Shown one piece after another: positions 11,963 through 23,887 of a stretch of DNA of 64,000 bases. Position numbers and translations under genes: made by a program. A model generated the notes under the pieces. It saw only the letters and a list, made by a program, of their open reading frames with translations. It did no database searches and was not told where the DNA came from. Within the stretch, counting starts at the first letter, position 1. Every line of letters starts with the position of its first letter. The DNA is taken from assembly GCA_018524725.1 (NCBI GenBank), contig JAEUWP010000028.1, positions 37,874 through 101,873 of the forward strand, in the 5' to 3' direction. Origin of the DNA: Podaxis mareebaensis (Eukaryota; Basidiomycota; Agaricomycetes; Agaricales; Agaricaceae).

Positions 11963-13616
11963 TCAACTCACATGATGCACACCTTTCTTTACCTTTATAT
12001 CAGTCATTGGGAACGACGTCGGTGGGTTGTCGTTCTCGACGACAAATGACGTGGCAGGCAAGGGGATAATTGGGCCGTGTTGCTCACTCCTTGAGCTCCA
12101 TTGATTTCGCGAGCCACTGGAGCCTCCTGCCTGGTTTTTCAGGATATCCTGCTTGATGAACGTACGGTTGTTGAGCATGGCCATGAAGGAGTTACTATAT
12201 CTGGAAATAAGCGTATGTCAGTTTTAACGACACGGCAGCCGTCAGGGACGAACAGTTTGCCTAAAACATAACCCCTAGCACACTCATGAGCTTCTAATCG
12301 CACGAATGTGATCGACTTCATACTCACGGGGCGAGGAAGTAGCTTCCTTTCTGATGGGCCGTAAGAACTACAGCTGCGAAGGGAAGACAATTACTCACAG
12401 GTGGTGCAATGCTTGGGATGATGGTAGTTAGCAGGACCCCAATGGCAACAGCGGCTGCGCATGCGAGGAGTTGTCAGCTCTCACACACAACACTAGAAAC
12501 CACAACATACCGCTTGCAACATTTGTTTCAATAGTCAAACGCACGATCTTCGTGAATACATTGTTCCTTTCATCACCTCTTTGCCAGTTTCTCGATCTCA
12601 GAAGCTGGACAAAGTAAGAACTCAACAATTTCCATCCTTATGTGATATTAAACGGTGACCCACCAGCCATGACATGGTTCCAGCAATTAGCGTATCTCCT
12701 GTGGCACTGAATACAGCCCAGATCTACGTCGGTTCATGTTTAATAGTGTTCGCCACAGCTATATGTTTCTTGCTTACAATTTGGAGTACTGTAAACTGTG
12801 GCTGCCACTTCTTTATGGTTCCGATCTGTTGGTGCTGGATGCAATCTTGTGAGAAATTGGCTGGTCTAACTTTGTTGTCCGAATACGACTTACCACAATT
12901 CCGATTCCAAGCCCGCCGACGGCTTGGGAGACCGCACACTACGGCCAACAGATGTCAATTCGTTGGATTAGTATTTTTGGCCAGAAAATCCCCACCAAGC
13001 AAATGACACCGGTGATCACCCTGAGTTTACTCAGGTGATACACGCGCCATGCGTAGGCGCCTTGTACCACCAAGGCAATGACAGCACTCATCATGGGAGA
13101 GTCAAAGTTTGCCAAGAAGAACTCGCCGAGGCGGTCCATGTCCCCAAACCCAAACACAAACCAATGGAAACCGTCCGCAGCGGTGAACATCGTTTGGACC
13201 ATCTCAATGACAAATATAAAATGCACTGCAAACGGGCGTGGTTAATCACGTACTCCTGTAGCGTTTGAGAGCCTTACCTAGCAACTTCAAGAAACGACGG
13301 TCATCAGGAAAATAAAGGTAATAAAGATCTATTTTAAGGGGCTGCATCAGCCGGAGTCGCAGTAGTGCTCAATCACCATAGCTCACAGTATTGTAATGTG
13401 AGCACTCCAAACAACCACCAGTTGAGAAGGATGCCCATGTACTTCAAGATGGTTAGTAGAGAAGAAACGAAATGAGAGGAAAATCTGTACTGGTGGTCCA
13501 GCTCTGGAAGGGTGTGATTGTTATCAGCTGTCGTAATTTGGGAAGTATAAACTTACATTGGTCCTATATTCCTTGGGATAGGCGGTAGTCCTTCCTTGAA
13601 TTCACTCGAGCTCATG
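11963..13616 (-). CDS. DUF6534 multi-pass membrane protein (tandem copy 2)
   Basis: Paralogue of the gene at 9660-11358, same strand. The start MSSSEFKEGLPPIPRNIGP is at 13616; the next exons read GILLNWWLFGVLTLQYC and VHFIFVIEMVQTMFTAADG, with FHWFVFGFGDMDRLGEFF and ALVVQGAYAWRVYHLSK. Then come QHQQIGTIKKWQPQFTVLQ and the family core IWAVFSATGDTLIAGTMSWL (about 12660-12720), followed by LLRSRNWQRGDERNNVFTK and LTIETNVASG. The last exon has GYVLGKL...SFMAMLNNRTF and a polar tail with stop at 11963, which stays the end whether or not a final small intron is used. The cytosolic tails of the two copies differ, while helices and exon pattern agree. Confidence 0.77.
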
Positions 13617-14713
13617 GCAGAGGATGGCTGGCGTAAGCTGTCGTGCAGATAGAAGCTGAGGGGACTGAGAATCATCGAGTTAAGCGAGCCTTACAGCTTT
13701 ATATCCACCTACTCTGAGCAAACTGAATGTCACGCAGCAGTCAAGTCGCCATTATTAGCAGCTGTTGGCCTTGGCTCAATGTGGATGAAACTGAGATCTG
13801 TACCAATTTAGACTATGAAGCTCCATTTATCCTTATCACCTTGGTCGGGGCGAAGCGTCCGCTACGATCAATAAAACAAGAAATATCTCGGGTCGTTGGC
13901 ATACGATGGACCAAAACTTACGCAAATGTAGTCAATGTCAAACAGAGTTGAGGGAGCGTGACATTCCCCAGGCAGAAGGCGACAAGCTCGCAGAGCGGCC
14001 CATTCCTTCGTGATAATCTGTCATTGAAATCATCATTAACTACGTGTGTAGACGTCTGATTGCTGAGTAGGCCGGCTAATTGCTATGGGCGTGTGATGTA
14101 GATGATAGACGTTCCAATTCCTCTACTTGGAAGGGTTTCGGCGGCCGAGTGTGACTGAACGACTTGTGGCAGACATGGAACGAATGGCAGGGACCACAAG
14201 CTTGGAAGCAAAAGCGTTGGGCTTGACGTGGGCCAAGTTTGTAAGGTGGAAGCCAGTGAGTTTCCAGAGGACTTTATGTTCGCCCACGAAGTAAGAGAGT
14301 TGACCGGCCTGATCATCAGAGTGGGACAGAACGGGGAATGAAGCAGACTTAGGAGCGTAGCAAATTAGGATCGACATAACCCCGAGCAGAAATGCTCAAG
14401 CTCACCGCCTTCCCACGCGTATCCAGGTTGTGCACATGGTGGGAGTATAGTGTCCCATTCTGGAGGTCGACCGAAGACAGCAGCGTGATAGACTGATAGT
14501 AGAAAGATAACCTATGTACTATGTACGCAATAACCATAATGAATGCCCGGCATATCTTGTAGGAACCGAGATAAGTACTGGTACGACTACTTGTTACTCT
14601 ACTGGATGATATTGGTCCATGTATTATACATATCTACAGCGCAGTCAATGATAATGCGGAAAATAATGAAAGTCGTACGTATACAGAATCACTATGTCAA
14701 CCCCGACGGATGC
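13617..14713. other. Intergenic DNA without a recognised gene
   Basis: About 1.1 kb between convergently or similarly oriented genes. Overlapping minus-strand frames at 14083-14537 (60-85 codons) have no motif, signal peptide or convincing splice pattern. Confidence 0.45.
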
Positions 14714-17700
14714 TCACAACAACGGTGCTGTAGGCGTAGTACTTGATGTATGCCGATCTCCGAGCACCTGTCTGAGCAGCATCTCGACGCGTTCCCGATC
14801 TTCACTGATCCTCTTCATTTCCTCAGCCCATCGTGCTTCCCTCTCCGCAAATATGTGTTCAAAAGCCCCAAGACTGCCAACCGCAGTCTCAAACGCGCGC
14901 TTAAGTTCCACCTCCCTAGACTCACTGCCGTCTGAGCCTTCTCCCGAGGTCCCTGATGACACCAAAAATCGATCAACCAATGATGATTTATTGTGCGATC
15001 GAGTCATGCGTCGGTGAGCGGCAATGCGTTTAAAGCCGATTTTGAGCGGAGCAATATCCGGGGCACCTGTTTGCAGGGCCTGTCTTCTCACAGATCGGGA
15101 GCGAACAGAGTATAATTTAGTCGAGTGGGAAGGCGCTGCCAGTAACACCATGGTCGCGTCAGTCTGCCTATCCAAAGCTTGGAACTTTCCATTCCATCAC
15201 ATCAGCAAGATGTTAAAGCTATCATTCAAACGTGGCACTCACAGCTTCAAGAAGCCCTTCCCAACCGATCTCCCACCGTCTACGCCTCCTCGTAACATTT
15301 TTGACGTACGACGGATGATACTCCAACTCCAGCAGGTCATCCTCGCCAGCCTCCTCATCCTCGTCAACCCAATCCCCGTCACCGTCGTCCTCCACAACAC
15401 GATCCGGCGCAGACCCATTCCCCCAACTGTTGCGGTTCGGGTTCGCCACCGAGTACTGCTCTTCGCCTGCGGTCTCTTCTCCTGATGTTGATGGCTCAGG
15501 GCTGGTATCTCGAGGCTGTGTGCTTTGAACTCGTGGCGGCGCGGCCTGGGTTGAAATCTCGGAGCTCAACTTGCTTGCGCGGTGTTTCTTACTCCGGAAC
15601 ACGGAGGGAGGAGGCACAGACGGTGACTCTACACTATGGCGGTCAAGACCTGGGCTAGACTGCATACTTCTTAAATCGAGGGCGCGTCCGAGTGTCCGAC
15701 GGGCGTGCAGGCTGGCCCATGGTGCGAAGTTTCCTTGAAATGGAGTACTCGAAGGTGAGAACGTGGAATCGGACATATTTCCCATAGCATGAGTATTTTG
15801 GGCGAATTTTTGCCATTGACTCGCGACTTGATCTCGTATCATATTAATATCGAAATTTGGATCGTGAGGATCGAAGATGTGGGGGCGTGCATTTCGAGAT
15901 ATGTTGATGTTTCGGCGTACATGGTCGAAGGGATACGGGTAAGGTGAGCCTACGGGAGCCACAGGGCTCGGAGCAGCGAAATTTCTCCCGTTACGAGCGT
16001 ACATATTTGGAAACGGGGAGGGGGAAGGGGCTGCGGTCTGACTATGGGGAGTGGGCGGGATAGGCGCATCGGGTCGAGAGCGTTCAGCATAATGAGTATC
16101 ATGATAAAGATGAGCGGGTGGGTCGCCATATACATAGTCGTCAGGATGAAATTGTCCTCCGTGGTAATGACCGGTGTAAGGACTTGATTCGTCGGCATAA
16201 TACGGAGTTTGGTAATAATGATGGTTTGGATCTATGCTGAGCTTCCGTTGTTGTGTATATTGCCCGCTGCGGTGGGTATTTGACGATTCAGAAGGTTCAG
16301 GAATCATGTCCTTCCGGGTTGGCTGATAGATCGTCTCATCAATTCCTCTGAGCCCGAGTTGATCCATGGAGCTGGTACGTCCTGTTACACGTACAGGTAC
16401 GCGAGCCCCACCCGCCGTCGACTGTGTTATTTTGTCAGGAAGACCGACACTTGGAGATCTGGGCGTTTTCGCCCCCTCGGTTTCCGAATCATCAACATAT
16501 TGATCCGTTCGAGAGGAGCTCGAGTGATTTGGTTCGAAGCGCTGAGAGTTACCTTCTGGGAGAAGGTCAGAAGAGGGTGTGGGGGAAGAGGAACGATGAT
16601 GGTTTTCCAGGTGTTCAAGGCCATTCCAAGGATCGTTTTTAACGGGCAGGTGAGGGTCGTCCTCGGGCTCCTCCTGTACAGGCAGTGATCGACCGGATCG
16701 ATCAGATGAGCGGCCTTGAGTACCCTGTAACGGGGGGGTCTGTGTCGCCAGCGAGTACTGGCCGCGAGACTCGCTATTCAGGGCACCAACCGTCCGCCTA
16801 TGCACTGGAGGTGAATCACGTGCCATGTAAGGGGTGTATGTTTCTCCCGATGATCCTCCTCCCAAAGGGGAGGCCCTCGCAGGAGAGTCGGATGTGCGAC
16901 GGTCAGGATTGGAACCTTGCGCCTGGGCGAAGGCTGTCGGGGAGTGAGGCTGTCGTACTGTAGGACTTTCTCGCGCAGGAATCGTGTCTCTCGGACGGCG
17001 TGAATCCAAGTCTTTCGGGCTCGCTCGATCGGCAACACGCACGCGGTCCATGTTGTGGTCTCTAGGCGGCGTGGCGGAATCATCGCGAGGATAGTTCGTG
17101 AAGGCAGGAGATCCGGACTGTGTTTGTGACTGCTGGAGGTCCGCACGTTCGATCTCTTCCAACAGCTCCGGAGTGATGTGATAGTGATCGTCTAAGTTCT
17201 GATAGCGTGTGAGAGAAGGAGCTTGAGGGCGGTTGATTGTGTGAGTATAGTGTGCATTATAGTTGTTGTGATTTTGAGAAAGCTGTGAGTGTGAAGGGGG
17301 CGCTCCAAGATCACTCGGAGAAGCGGAAGTTTGGGGTGGTGTGGCATGATGTCGTTGGATTGAAGCGGTTGGAGGAGAAGGTCGTGAGTTGGTAGAGCTC
17401 GTTGGGCTTGATTGGGGCGGGATCTGGTTAACCTGCTGCGCCACAGTTTGGGGTGCGTACATCTGTGCAGCGGAAGCCACAGCGGGCATTGGACGAGGTC
17501 GTTCCCGCAGGGGAGGTGATCTGGAAGACTCGCGGGGATGGAGATTCTGTCCTAGACCTGTATAAAAAACGTTAGTTATCTGAAAATACGATGTTTACTT
17601 CCACAGCTCTCATCTCATCGCAAAACAGATGGCACGCGATCGAAGGAAGAAGGTCACAATTGAGCGAAAGATGGTCACCTTGATTTAACTGATGCGTTGG

Positions 17701-17745
17701 TGGTACCCTAAGACTACGAGTGCGCTGCGGCGAGTGACTTGCCAT
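14714..17745 (-). CDS. Large Ser/Pro-rich protein of unknown function with conserved C-terminal block
   Basis: I do not recognise a named family. The start MASHSPQRTRSLRVPP at 17745 splices near 17680-17560 to LGQNLHPRESSRSPPLRERP, then a 750-codon exon. The first three quarters are low-complexity, rich in Ser, Pro, Thr, Gln, His and Arg with many SP/TP sites, so probably disordered and phosphorylated. Then come an acidic patch (DGDGDWVDEDEEAGEDDLLE), YHPSYVKNVTRRRRRWEIGW and, across an intron near 15190-15240, EGLLEAFQALDRQTD...MVLLAAPSHSTKLYSVRSR. That ordered block looks conserved. The end has a predicted coiled coil (ELKRAFETAVGSL...EREARWAEEMKRI). Total is about 950 residues. It could be a scaffold or regulatory protein, but this is only inference. 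Confidence 0.75.
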
Positions 17746-20535
17746 GGGTTAGGTTGTGCGGGGAAAGAGGCTTGAGAGGGTAAAGATAGTCTTATGTGTC
17801 AAGAGATGGCGGAAGGAAGACAAGAACAGCGATATGTCAGGTGGGATGGGTTTACAACTCGATAAGAATGCGTTTCCAACGTGGACGACAGTCAGTTGAA
17901 CAGTGGGTACACAATGAGGTCGAAGCCTCGTTTGGAAGTTTGCCTCGAGGCTAATGCACCTGAATAAATTGGCGCCGGACCGGTGTTGTGGTTCGTTGAT
18001 GGGAAGGGGTGATTTCTTAACTGCTCCATGTTCATTAAGTACCACCCCGTGTCATTGTTCTCTGTTGGGAGGCAGCCAGCGATTATGGTCTCCAAGTGAT
18101 TAAGTATAGATGTTCAACAAGGACCTTCCCAGATTTCACACAGTTGGGGCGTTCGTGAGTTCAGGGACTAGGGAAGGCATAGAAATGGAAGGCAAACAAA
18201 CATACCCAAAATGTGCGTCCCTGAAGGTGTCGCCTCATTGTAATTGTGTTGAAAAGTATGGATTAGATATTGTGGGACTGGCTTCCGGTTTGCGGATATT
18301 TACTTAGCCTATGCAATGATTGTCTGGCGCAATCCATTGACATCCAAGCCAGGACAAAGACACCGTGAACCGAACAAAACCTAGATCACTAACCAAGACT
18401 CAATTTGCCAGGCCCGCACGTTGTAGATTCTGGCTGTGGAGGCTCAACGCTTCTGAGATAAGAAGTGAAGACATTGATGATGTCAGTTCCACCTGCGCTG
18501 GTGTTGGCAGTGAAGTACTCAGTGCAACCACCAACCTCTCGGTGACTGACTCCCCACTGGACCAAATAACACGTAAACATTGGCATGATCGCCGCCGGGT
18601 TGTTCATTGTTTCACGCTCCTAAATGCACCGGCTCCCACCACCAGTTTCGCAAAACCTTCCTTCTAAATGGCGTGAAAGAAAGGCTTTGGGGTGACAATG
18701 ACATCTTCCTTGTTGCAGCCGAACCAGAAGCGGGTCACAAACCCGATCATGAAACCCGGTGGGTTTCGTAAAGTTCAAAATTTCCTTCAAAACCAGCAAG
18801 CCATGGCTATTGTTGGGCATCTGGGTCCCCTTGACACTTCTTAATAGGGACTTCCAAGAACAAAACAGGGCGTCGGCCCGATATAAATGCATACAATCGG
18901 TGGCTACTACCTCGGATAGGCCCGAACCCCCAGCGATCGTTTGTTTGTATCTCATCCTCCACTTGCTGAAATCTCTTAAGAATCGATATGTACCATCTCC
19001 TGCTCATTTAAAGCACTGTGTGCACACTGCCTTCAAATACTGGGCAGATGAGCAAGACTGGCAGGCTTAGAATCGCGCCCGATGATCTCAAGAAACAATA
19101 GGCAATCGTGACGTCAAGTCGTACGCTGTCGTACGTTGGTCCGTTGTTTGCGAAGTCGCAGAAGTTTGTGTAAATTGAACTCGATCAAGCCATAACGCTA
19201 CTATAGGCACTAGATGGTGTATCTAGCACATATATGAGAGCTCCCTATCTTGTGAGTTTTTGACGCCCTTTTAGTGAAGAGCGCATCGGGTACACTACGC
19301 AGGTCGGCTTCCTGCATTACAAGAACCCAATTCAGTCGTAGACCTGGTTCTCATCAAATCTACGCCTATCCTAGTGAAGTGCTATGATCCCTTCTCAATT
19401 TCAACCTTCCCATTCGGCCTATATACCGTACGCTTAGCCGCCTAACTCCGCGCAGAGCGTTCCTTCACAAATTGGGAGCCTCATTAGATCTCAGACCTGA
19501 CTGGTTAAATTCGTACTCACCCGTATCCGACGTAAGTCTAAGGGTGAAGGAATCCTTCGTGGAACCTGTTCAACATCTGCACTTGCCCCTTGGCATCTGG
19601 GAAGTTGGCTGCAGAGGGAAAGATGTATTTTTAATAAGTCATTTGACCGCTGAGTCGTCGGAGACGAAGGCGAGTGGGCGTTAAAGCAACAATAAAGATA
19701 ATGGTAACATGACCAGGCCCTAAGATCACCAAGTGCTGGGCTCAACAAGAGCCTTGTTGACGGGGCTGGGTGAGCGAATGCAGGATCTGGATAGGAATGA
19801 TAGGAACAGGGAAAGAGCGAAAAGGATAAGCTATAAGGCGCGCGCGGGTTGCGAAGGGTAAAGACTACGAAAAAAAGACAGACATATGAGTACTATAAAC
19901 TGAAGGTTACGTTGGGAAGGGCGAAAGAACATTTTGATCTAAACCTCGAACAAATGAGCATCACGTATGATCTGATGACCAACCTTAACTAACACAAAAT
20001 TATCAAGTCCTTTCAGATTTGGAACTTTTCTGCGAAGAAGGCGGCGTACACGAATCTTGCTTTCGCACAAGGTTGTCTGGCATGTAATTCTGGGGGTGAT
20101 GCTTTCTTTGGAGATTCGCTCGGCAGTGCAATATTCTACAGCCCTCCAACGTGTATTGAAACCTGTTGACGTGTCATGAAAGGAGAAATACAAATTTCAG
20201 GGCGTCAGAGCCAACCAGAAACATCAGGGCATGCTTATGTAGTTCTTCATGCGACCATAACTCGTTAAAGCTCCTCTCATCAAACGGGGAAAACAAGCGA
20301 GTGTCAGAAAACCGAAGCATTGAATTACGAGGTGTGATGACTGTCAATACGGGTATGGAGACGATCAAGAGCAAGACCAAAGGTGATACGTATGGTGCAT
20401 AGATGAAGAAAGTGGCAAGTCAGATGTCAGCAGCATAAATGATCTCATCAAGTGGTGAAAGCAGGTCATCAAAAAAAACGTCAGGAATGGGAAGCAGTGA
20501 CATGATGATAAGAGTGTGTGGGCACCGGGCCTGCC
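17746..20535. other. Long gene-poor stretch
   Basis: About 2.8 kb with only scattered frames of 60-118 codons on both strands, none with a recognised motif, codon pattern or linked splice sites. The 17.75-18.1 kb part is probably the promoter of the Ser/Pro-rich gene. No repeat or transposon end was identified. Confidence 0.45.
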
Positions 20536-22875
20536 CTATTGATGATTGCATTCTGGAGGAGGTAAAGGTGACACCACAATGGGTCCTGTGGTGCTCGGAG
20601 GCGGAGGCGGGGGATTAGGGTTTGTCGTCGGAGCGTTAGGACCAAATGGTGCGCCTGAGTTAGGTCCATGGCTACCCCAGATGTGCAGAATCGGAGCTGT
20701 GGCAGCAGCCACAGGGGCGGGTGTGTTTCCAGTTGGAGCAGTGGTAGTGGTGGGAGAAGCAGATGATTGCGGTGTCTGACTATTGATAGCGGTTTTTGTG
20801 GCAGCCTTTCTCTGAGTATGACGACGTTGATCCACACGCTGGACGACCTTTTTGCGGTGCGCCTTGCAGAAACTCAAGACACAAAGCATGGCTTCGCGGA
20901 CATGGCTTTTATTGGGCCTGTCTGACAGCCTATAAGCGGGAACGTCAGTAAGGCCAAAACCCTGGTAACAAGTGCACACTCACCGGCTGGTCATCTCCGT
21001 CACAACATCCGGCATTTTAAAAAATGGCATAAGTTCGACGATCTTCGCATACACCCTATGAAGAATCTGAAAACAATCCTTCCCCATTGTCTGAGCATAG
21101 AGATTCCACGTCTCGAAGCGCGGCTTTAGCTGGGGCCTGAATTCCTCCCGGAGGTCATCAAGATCCGGATCCGGCTTGTTGAGGTCAACGTATGCAAGGA
21201 GGTCTGTTTCATCAAGGGAGGACGCCGGAGGGCCAACGGGGAATCCCATCATCATGGCAGCGAATGCCATAGGCCCAATGGACTCCGAAGCAGTGGAGGT
21301 CAAGGAACGGTCAACCCATCTTTCGATCCGACTCGCCCTGCCCAAGGAATCGGACGGAAGTTTGAGGATTTCTGCTAGGTCTGTTTTGTTGGGTTCTTCA
21401 GCAAAGTGGGAGAACGTCGAACGGACTGCCACGTAGATATGCTGTACTGAGTCGAATAGTTCCCTCTCGATGAACTTGAGAGCTTGTGGGCGACAGGCGG
21501 AATCGGCAAGGGCAGCGACGGCAGGAAGAAGAGTCGGACAATCACTAGGACGCAGGTAATGATAATGATTCTCCAAAAGCTTGAGAATTTTGCGGGGGTG
21601 ATGGAGGCTGGTGCGGATGGTGAGAGCCGCTTTGAACGAATCAGCACTATTTCCAGCGACGGTTGAAAGTATCTGGAGTAGCTGCTTGACGGTGCGAGAA
21701 GTACTGATCGAACCAATAGCAGTGAAGAGGGCGACGTCGGGGGCATCACGGAAGACATCTAGGAGACGAGCTTTGACAATCTCTCTGAGTGTGATCCTTT
21801 CCTCGTTCATCCGGTCCGGCCAGTACTTGGCATGGAAGCGGCAGCAACACCGCTCTTCTCCGTCGCAGTCGAGATCGAATTCATCGTCGGTACCAACATC
21901 CTCGTAGCCCCGCAAGATATCTTCCTCGTCATCCGTACATTCTGTTTCCTCATCATCATCGAGAATGTCGTCATCAGACGACTCTAAGACAAGTCAGATC
22001 AAATTCTGGATGAAAAGGAGAATCTCACTTCGTCCGCCTCCATATAGCATTTTCTCCAGCCCTTGCCACCCCAGTATCTCCTCGATATCTACCAACATCT
22101 TCTGCACGCGGCCCTTCGAGCGAGGATCCTCCACCAGCATGTTCAAGAATAAATCACGCCAGATCCATAGGCAAACCCGGTCGAGATTACGAGGACCCGT
22201 AAAAGAGAAGTATTTTACGGTACGTCGTTCCTTATTCTTGAGAGAGACTGTGACGTACATGTTGTTGAACAAACATCTGCAACTAGTTGTGGAGTAAGCG
22301 ACGAAGCCAGGCTCAATTGAGCAGAAGCAACTTGCTCTCCAATGCCAGGCGAATCCTCGAGCACTGTTAAACTCTTCAACGCGTAAAGGAGGCATTCATG
22401 AGCCTGATCATAGTTGACCTTATACTCGTAGACCATAATCCATATCTTGTTTAGCCACGATGAGATGCTATGAACGGCCTCTTGTATGATCTCTTCGCGG
22501 TTGCTCCTCTCCCGAGTGAACGCGACCTTATCGTCCTTTGCGAGCATCATGAGAAGAGTCTGCATTTCGCGTTTTTTCCCTCTGAGATCCAGCTCAGGAA
22601 TCCCATCGTAATATGCCTGTGACCGCTTAGCGGCTCTGATGATCCTGTCGCGCTTCTTGGATGAAAGAGAATCCAAAAGTGGCGCGAGCCGCTCTTCGAC
22701 AAAGGCCTGTTGCGATTCTGGAGGTAAAGAACGGTATATCTGCGTAAACCTATATAAAACACTGTGAGATTTTGTTTAGATGGTATAAGTCGAACGCACA
22801 GTCTGCTGGAAGCCATACGGAGGTGTGGAAGTGAGCAAGTGACAAGTGCCAATTAGGACCCTGGGAACTGGTCAT
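20536..22875 (-). CDS. Uncharacterised fungal protein with acidic linker and Pro/Ala-rich tail
   Basis: I do not recognise the family. The start MTSSQGPNWHLSLAHFHTS at 22875 splices over 22798-22748 to give WLPADWFTQIYRSLPPESQ, then a basic helical region (LLDSLSSKKRDRIIRAAKRS). Later segments are a helical block with RNLDRVCLWIWRDLFLNML and EILGWQGLEKMLYGGGR, an acidic linker (SSDDDILDDDEETECTDDEE), and a 310-residue helical exon with CCCRFHAKYWPDRMNEER. After a clean intron near 20935-20988 the last exon gives LSDRPNKSHVREAMLCVLSF and a low-complexity tail with runs of Thr, Ala, Asn and Pro ending ECNHQ. The splice between 22395 and 22240 could not be settled. Soluble, perhaps cytosolic or nuclear; role unknown. 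Confidence 0.7.
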
Positions 22876-23887
22876 TAGGGTTACATAAAAGGTGCTTCTA
22901 TAGGCTATGTCATCGAACACTCTCGACTGTCTACTGTCATTCAAGCCAAGTTCATTGCTCGTCGGGAGCTTGGATGCGAGGATCGTGACCCGCCCCACCA
23001 GCCCCGCCTTAGCTTGACCGTCAGCGAAATTCGACGACTAGGCAACGGACCCCCGCACCTGGTTCCTGCGTGGCTTCTCACCGCGGTCGCGGGGTTAAAC
23101 ATTGGTCCTAAGAAATAATCGTCATAGATACAGGGATTTCGCGCAGACGAGAATTTGGGCGTGATTGGCGTGCGGCCGTATCCAGCCTGGGGATTCAAAC
23201 ATTCAAGGCTTGTCAGGGGGCGCTTACGCGACACCATGAAAAGAAATCATCCCGTTGCAGGCGACTAGCAACGCCAGAGACAATGAAATGAAAGCTTTAC
23301 TGATATGTCCCACGATCAATGCAACAAGGGTGGTCGTCTAAACCCCCAGCAGAGACATGAGATAGGGATAAGAAGCCTGCTGGGGTCCTGACATCTTGAG
23401 TCTACGTGGTCCGCCGAGTTATATATCCACTTCAAACACCTTAGATCGACCTATCGCTTCAGGCTCTTCACACGCAACTGAATGAATCTTCCAAGGTCAA
23501 GCTAAGAGAGATCGTAACTTTAGCTTCGGAAAGGAGACCGCAAGTTATCCTCGGGAAGTAAGGTGCCAATGACCTAGGTCGTGTACGGGAGAACAATCTC
23601 CACAAGCTAACATACCTGCCATTCGATGGGCAGTGTGGATGAAAGCTTCCGGTGGCATGGCTCATGCATGGAAGATAAAGTCCTGAGTGGCTGCTTCCCC
23701 CGGAAAGCCCTTCGATGCTAGGATTTAGATGGGTAGCAATCCACCTTAGAAGCCCAGTCTTCCAACCTTGAGCGTCATTGGGAACCTGAACAGCATGTAA
23801 AGCCGAGGCGTAGGAGATATTTAAAGAGGGTAACGCTCGGGAAATCAGTGGAAAACCCCGCCCACAGCTCACAGATACTTCGTTTGG
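22876..23887. other. Divergent intergenic region
   Basis: About 1 kb between the start of a minus-strand gene and the start of a plus-strand methyltransferase gene. It should contain both promoters. Minus-strand frames at 22941-23237 and 23468-23902 show no recognisable motif. Confidence 0.5.
23818..23825 (+). promoter_or_regulatory. Possible TATA box of O-methyltransferase gene 1
   Basis: TATTTAAA lies 63-70 bases before the ATG at 23888. The two related methyltransferase genes carry TATATATA at a similar distance, which supports the reading. Sequence alone cannot show use. Confidence 0.35.

Noticed and set aside
18620..18955. Minus-strand frame of 111 codons
   Set aside because: No family motif, signal peptide or consistent splice sites; sits in a stretch that looks non-coding on both strands.
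20546..20779. Plus-strand Gly/Val-rich frame
   Set aside because: Antisense of the Pro/Ala/Thr-rich tail of the minus-strand gene at 20536-22875.
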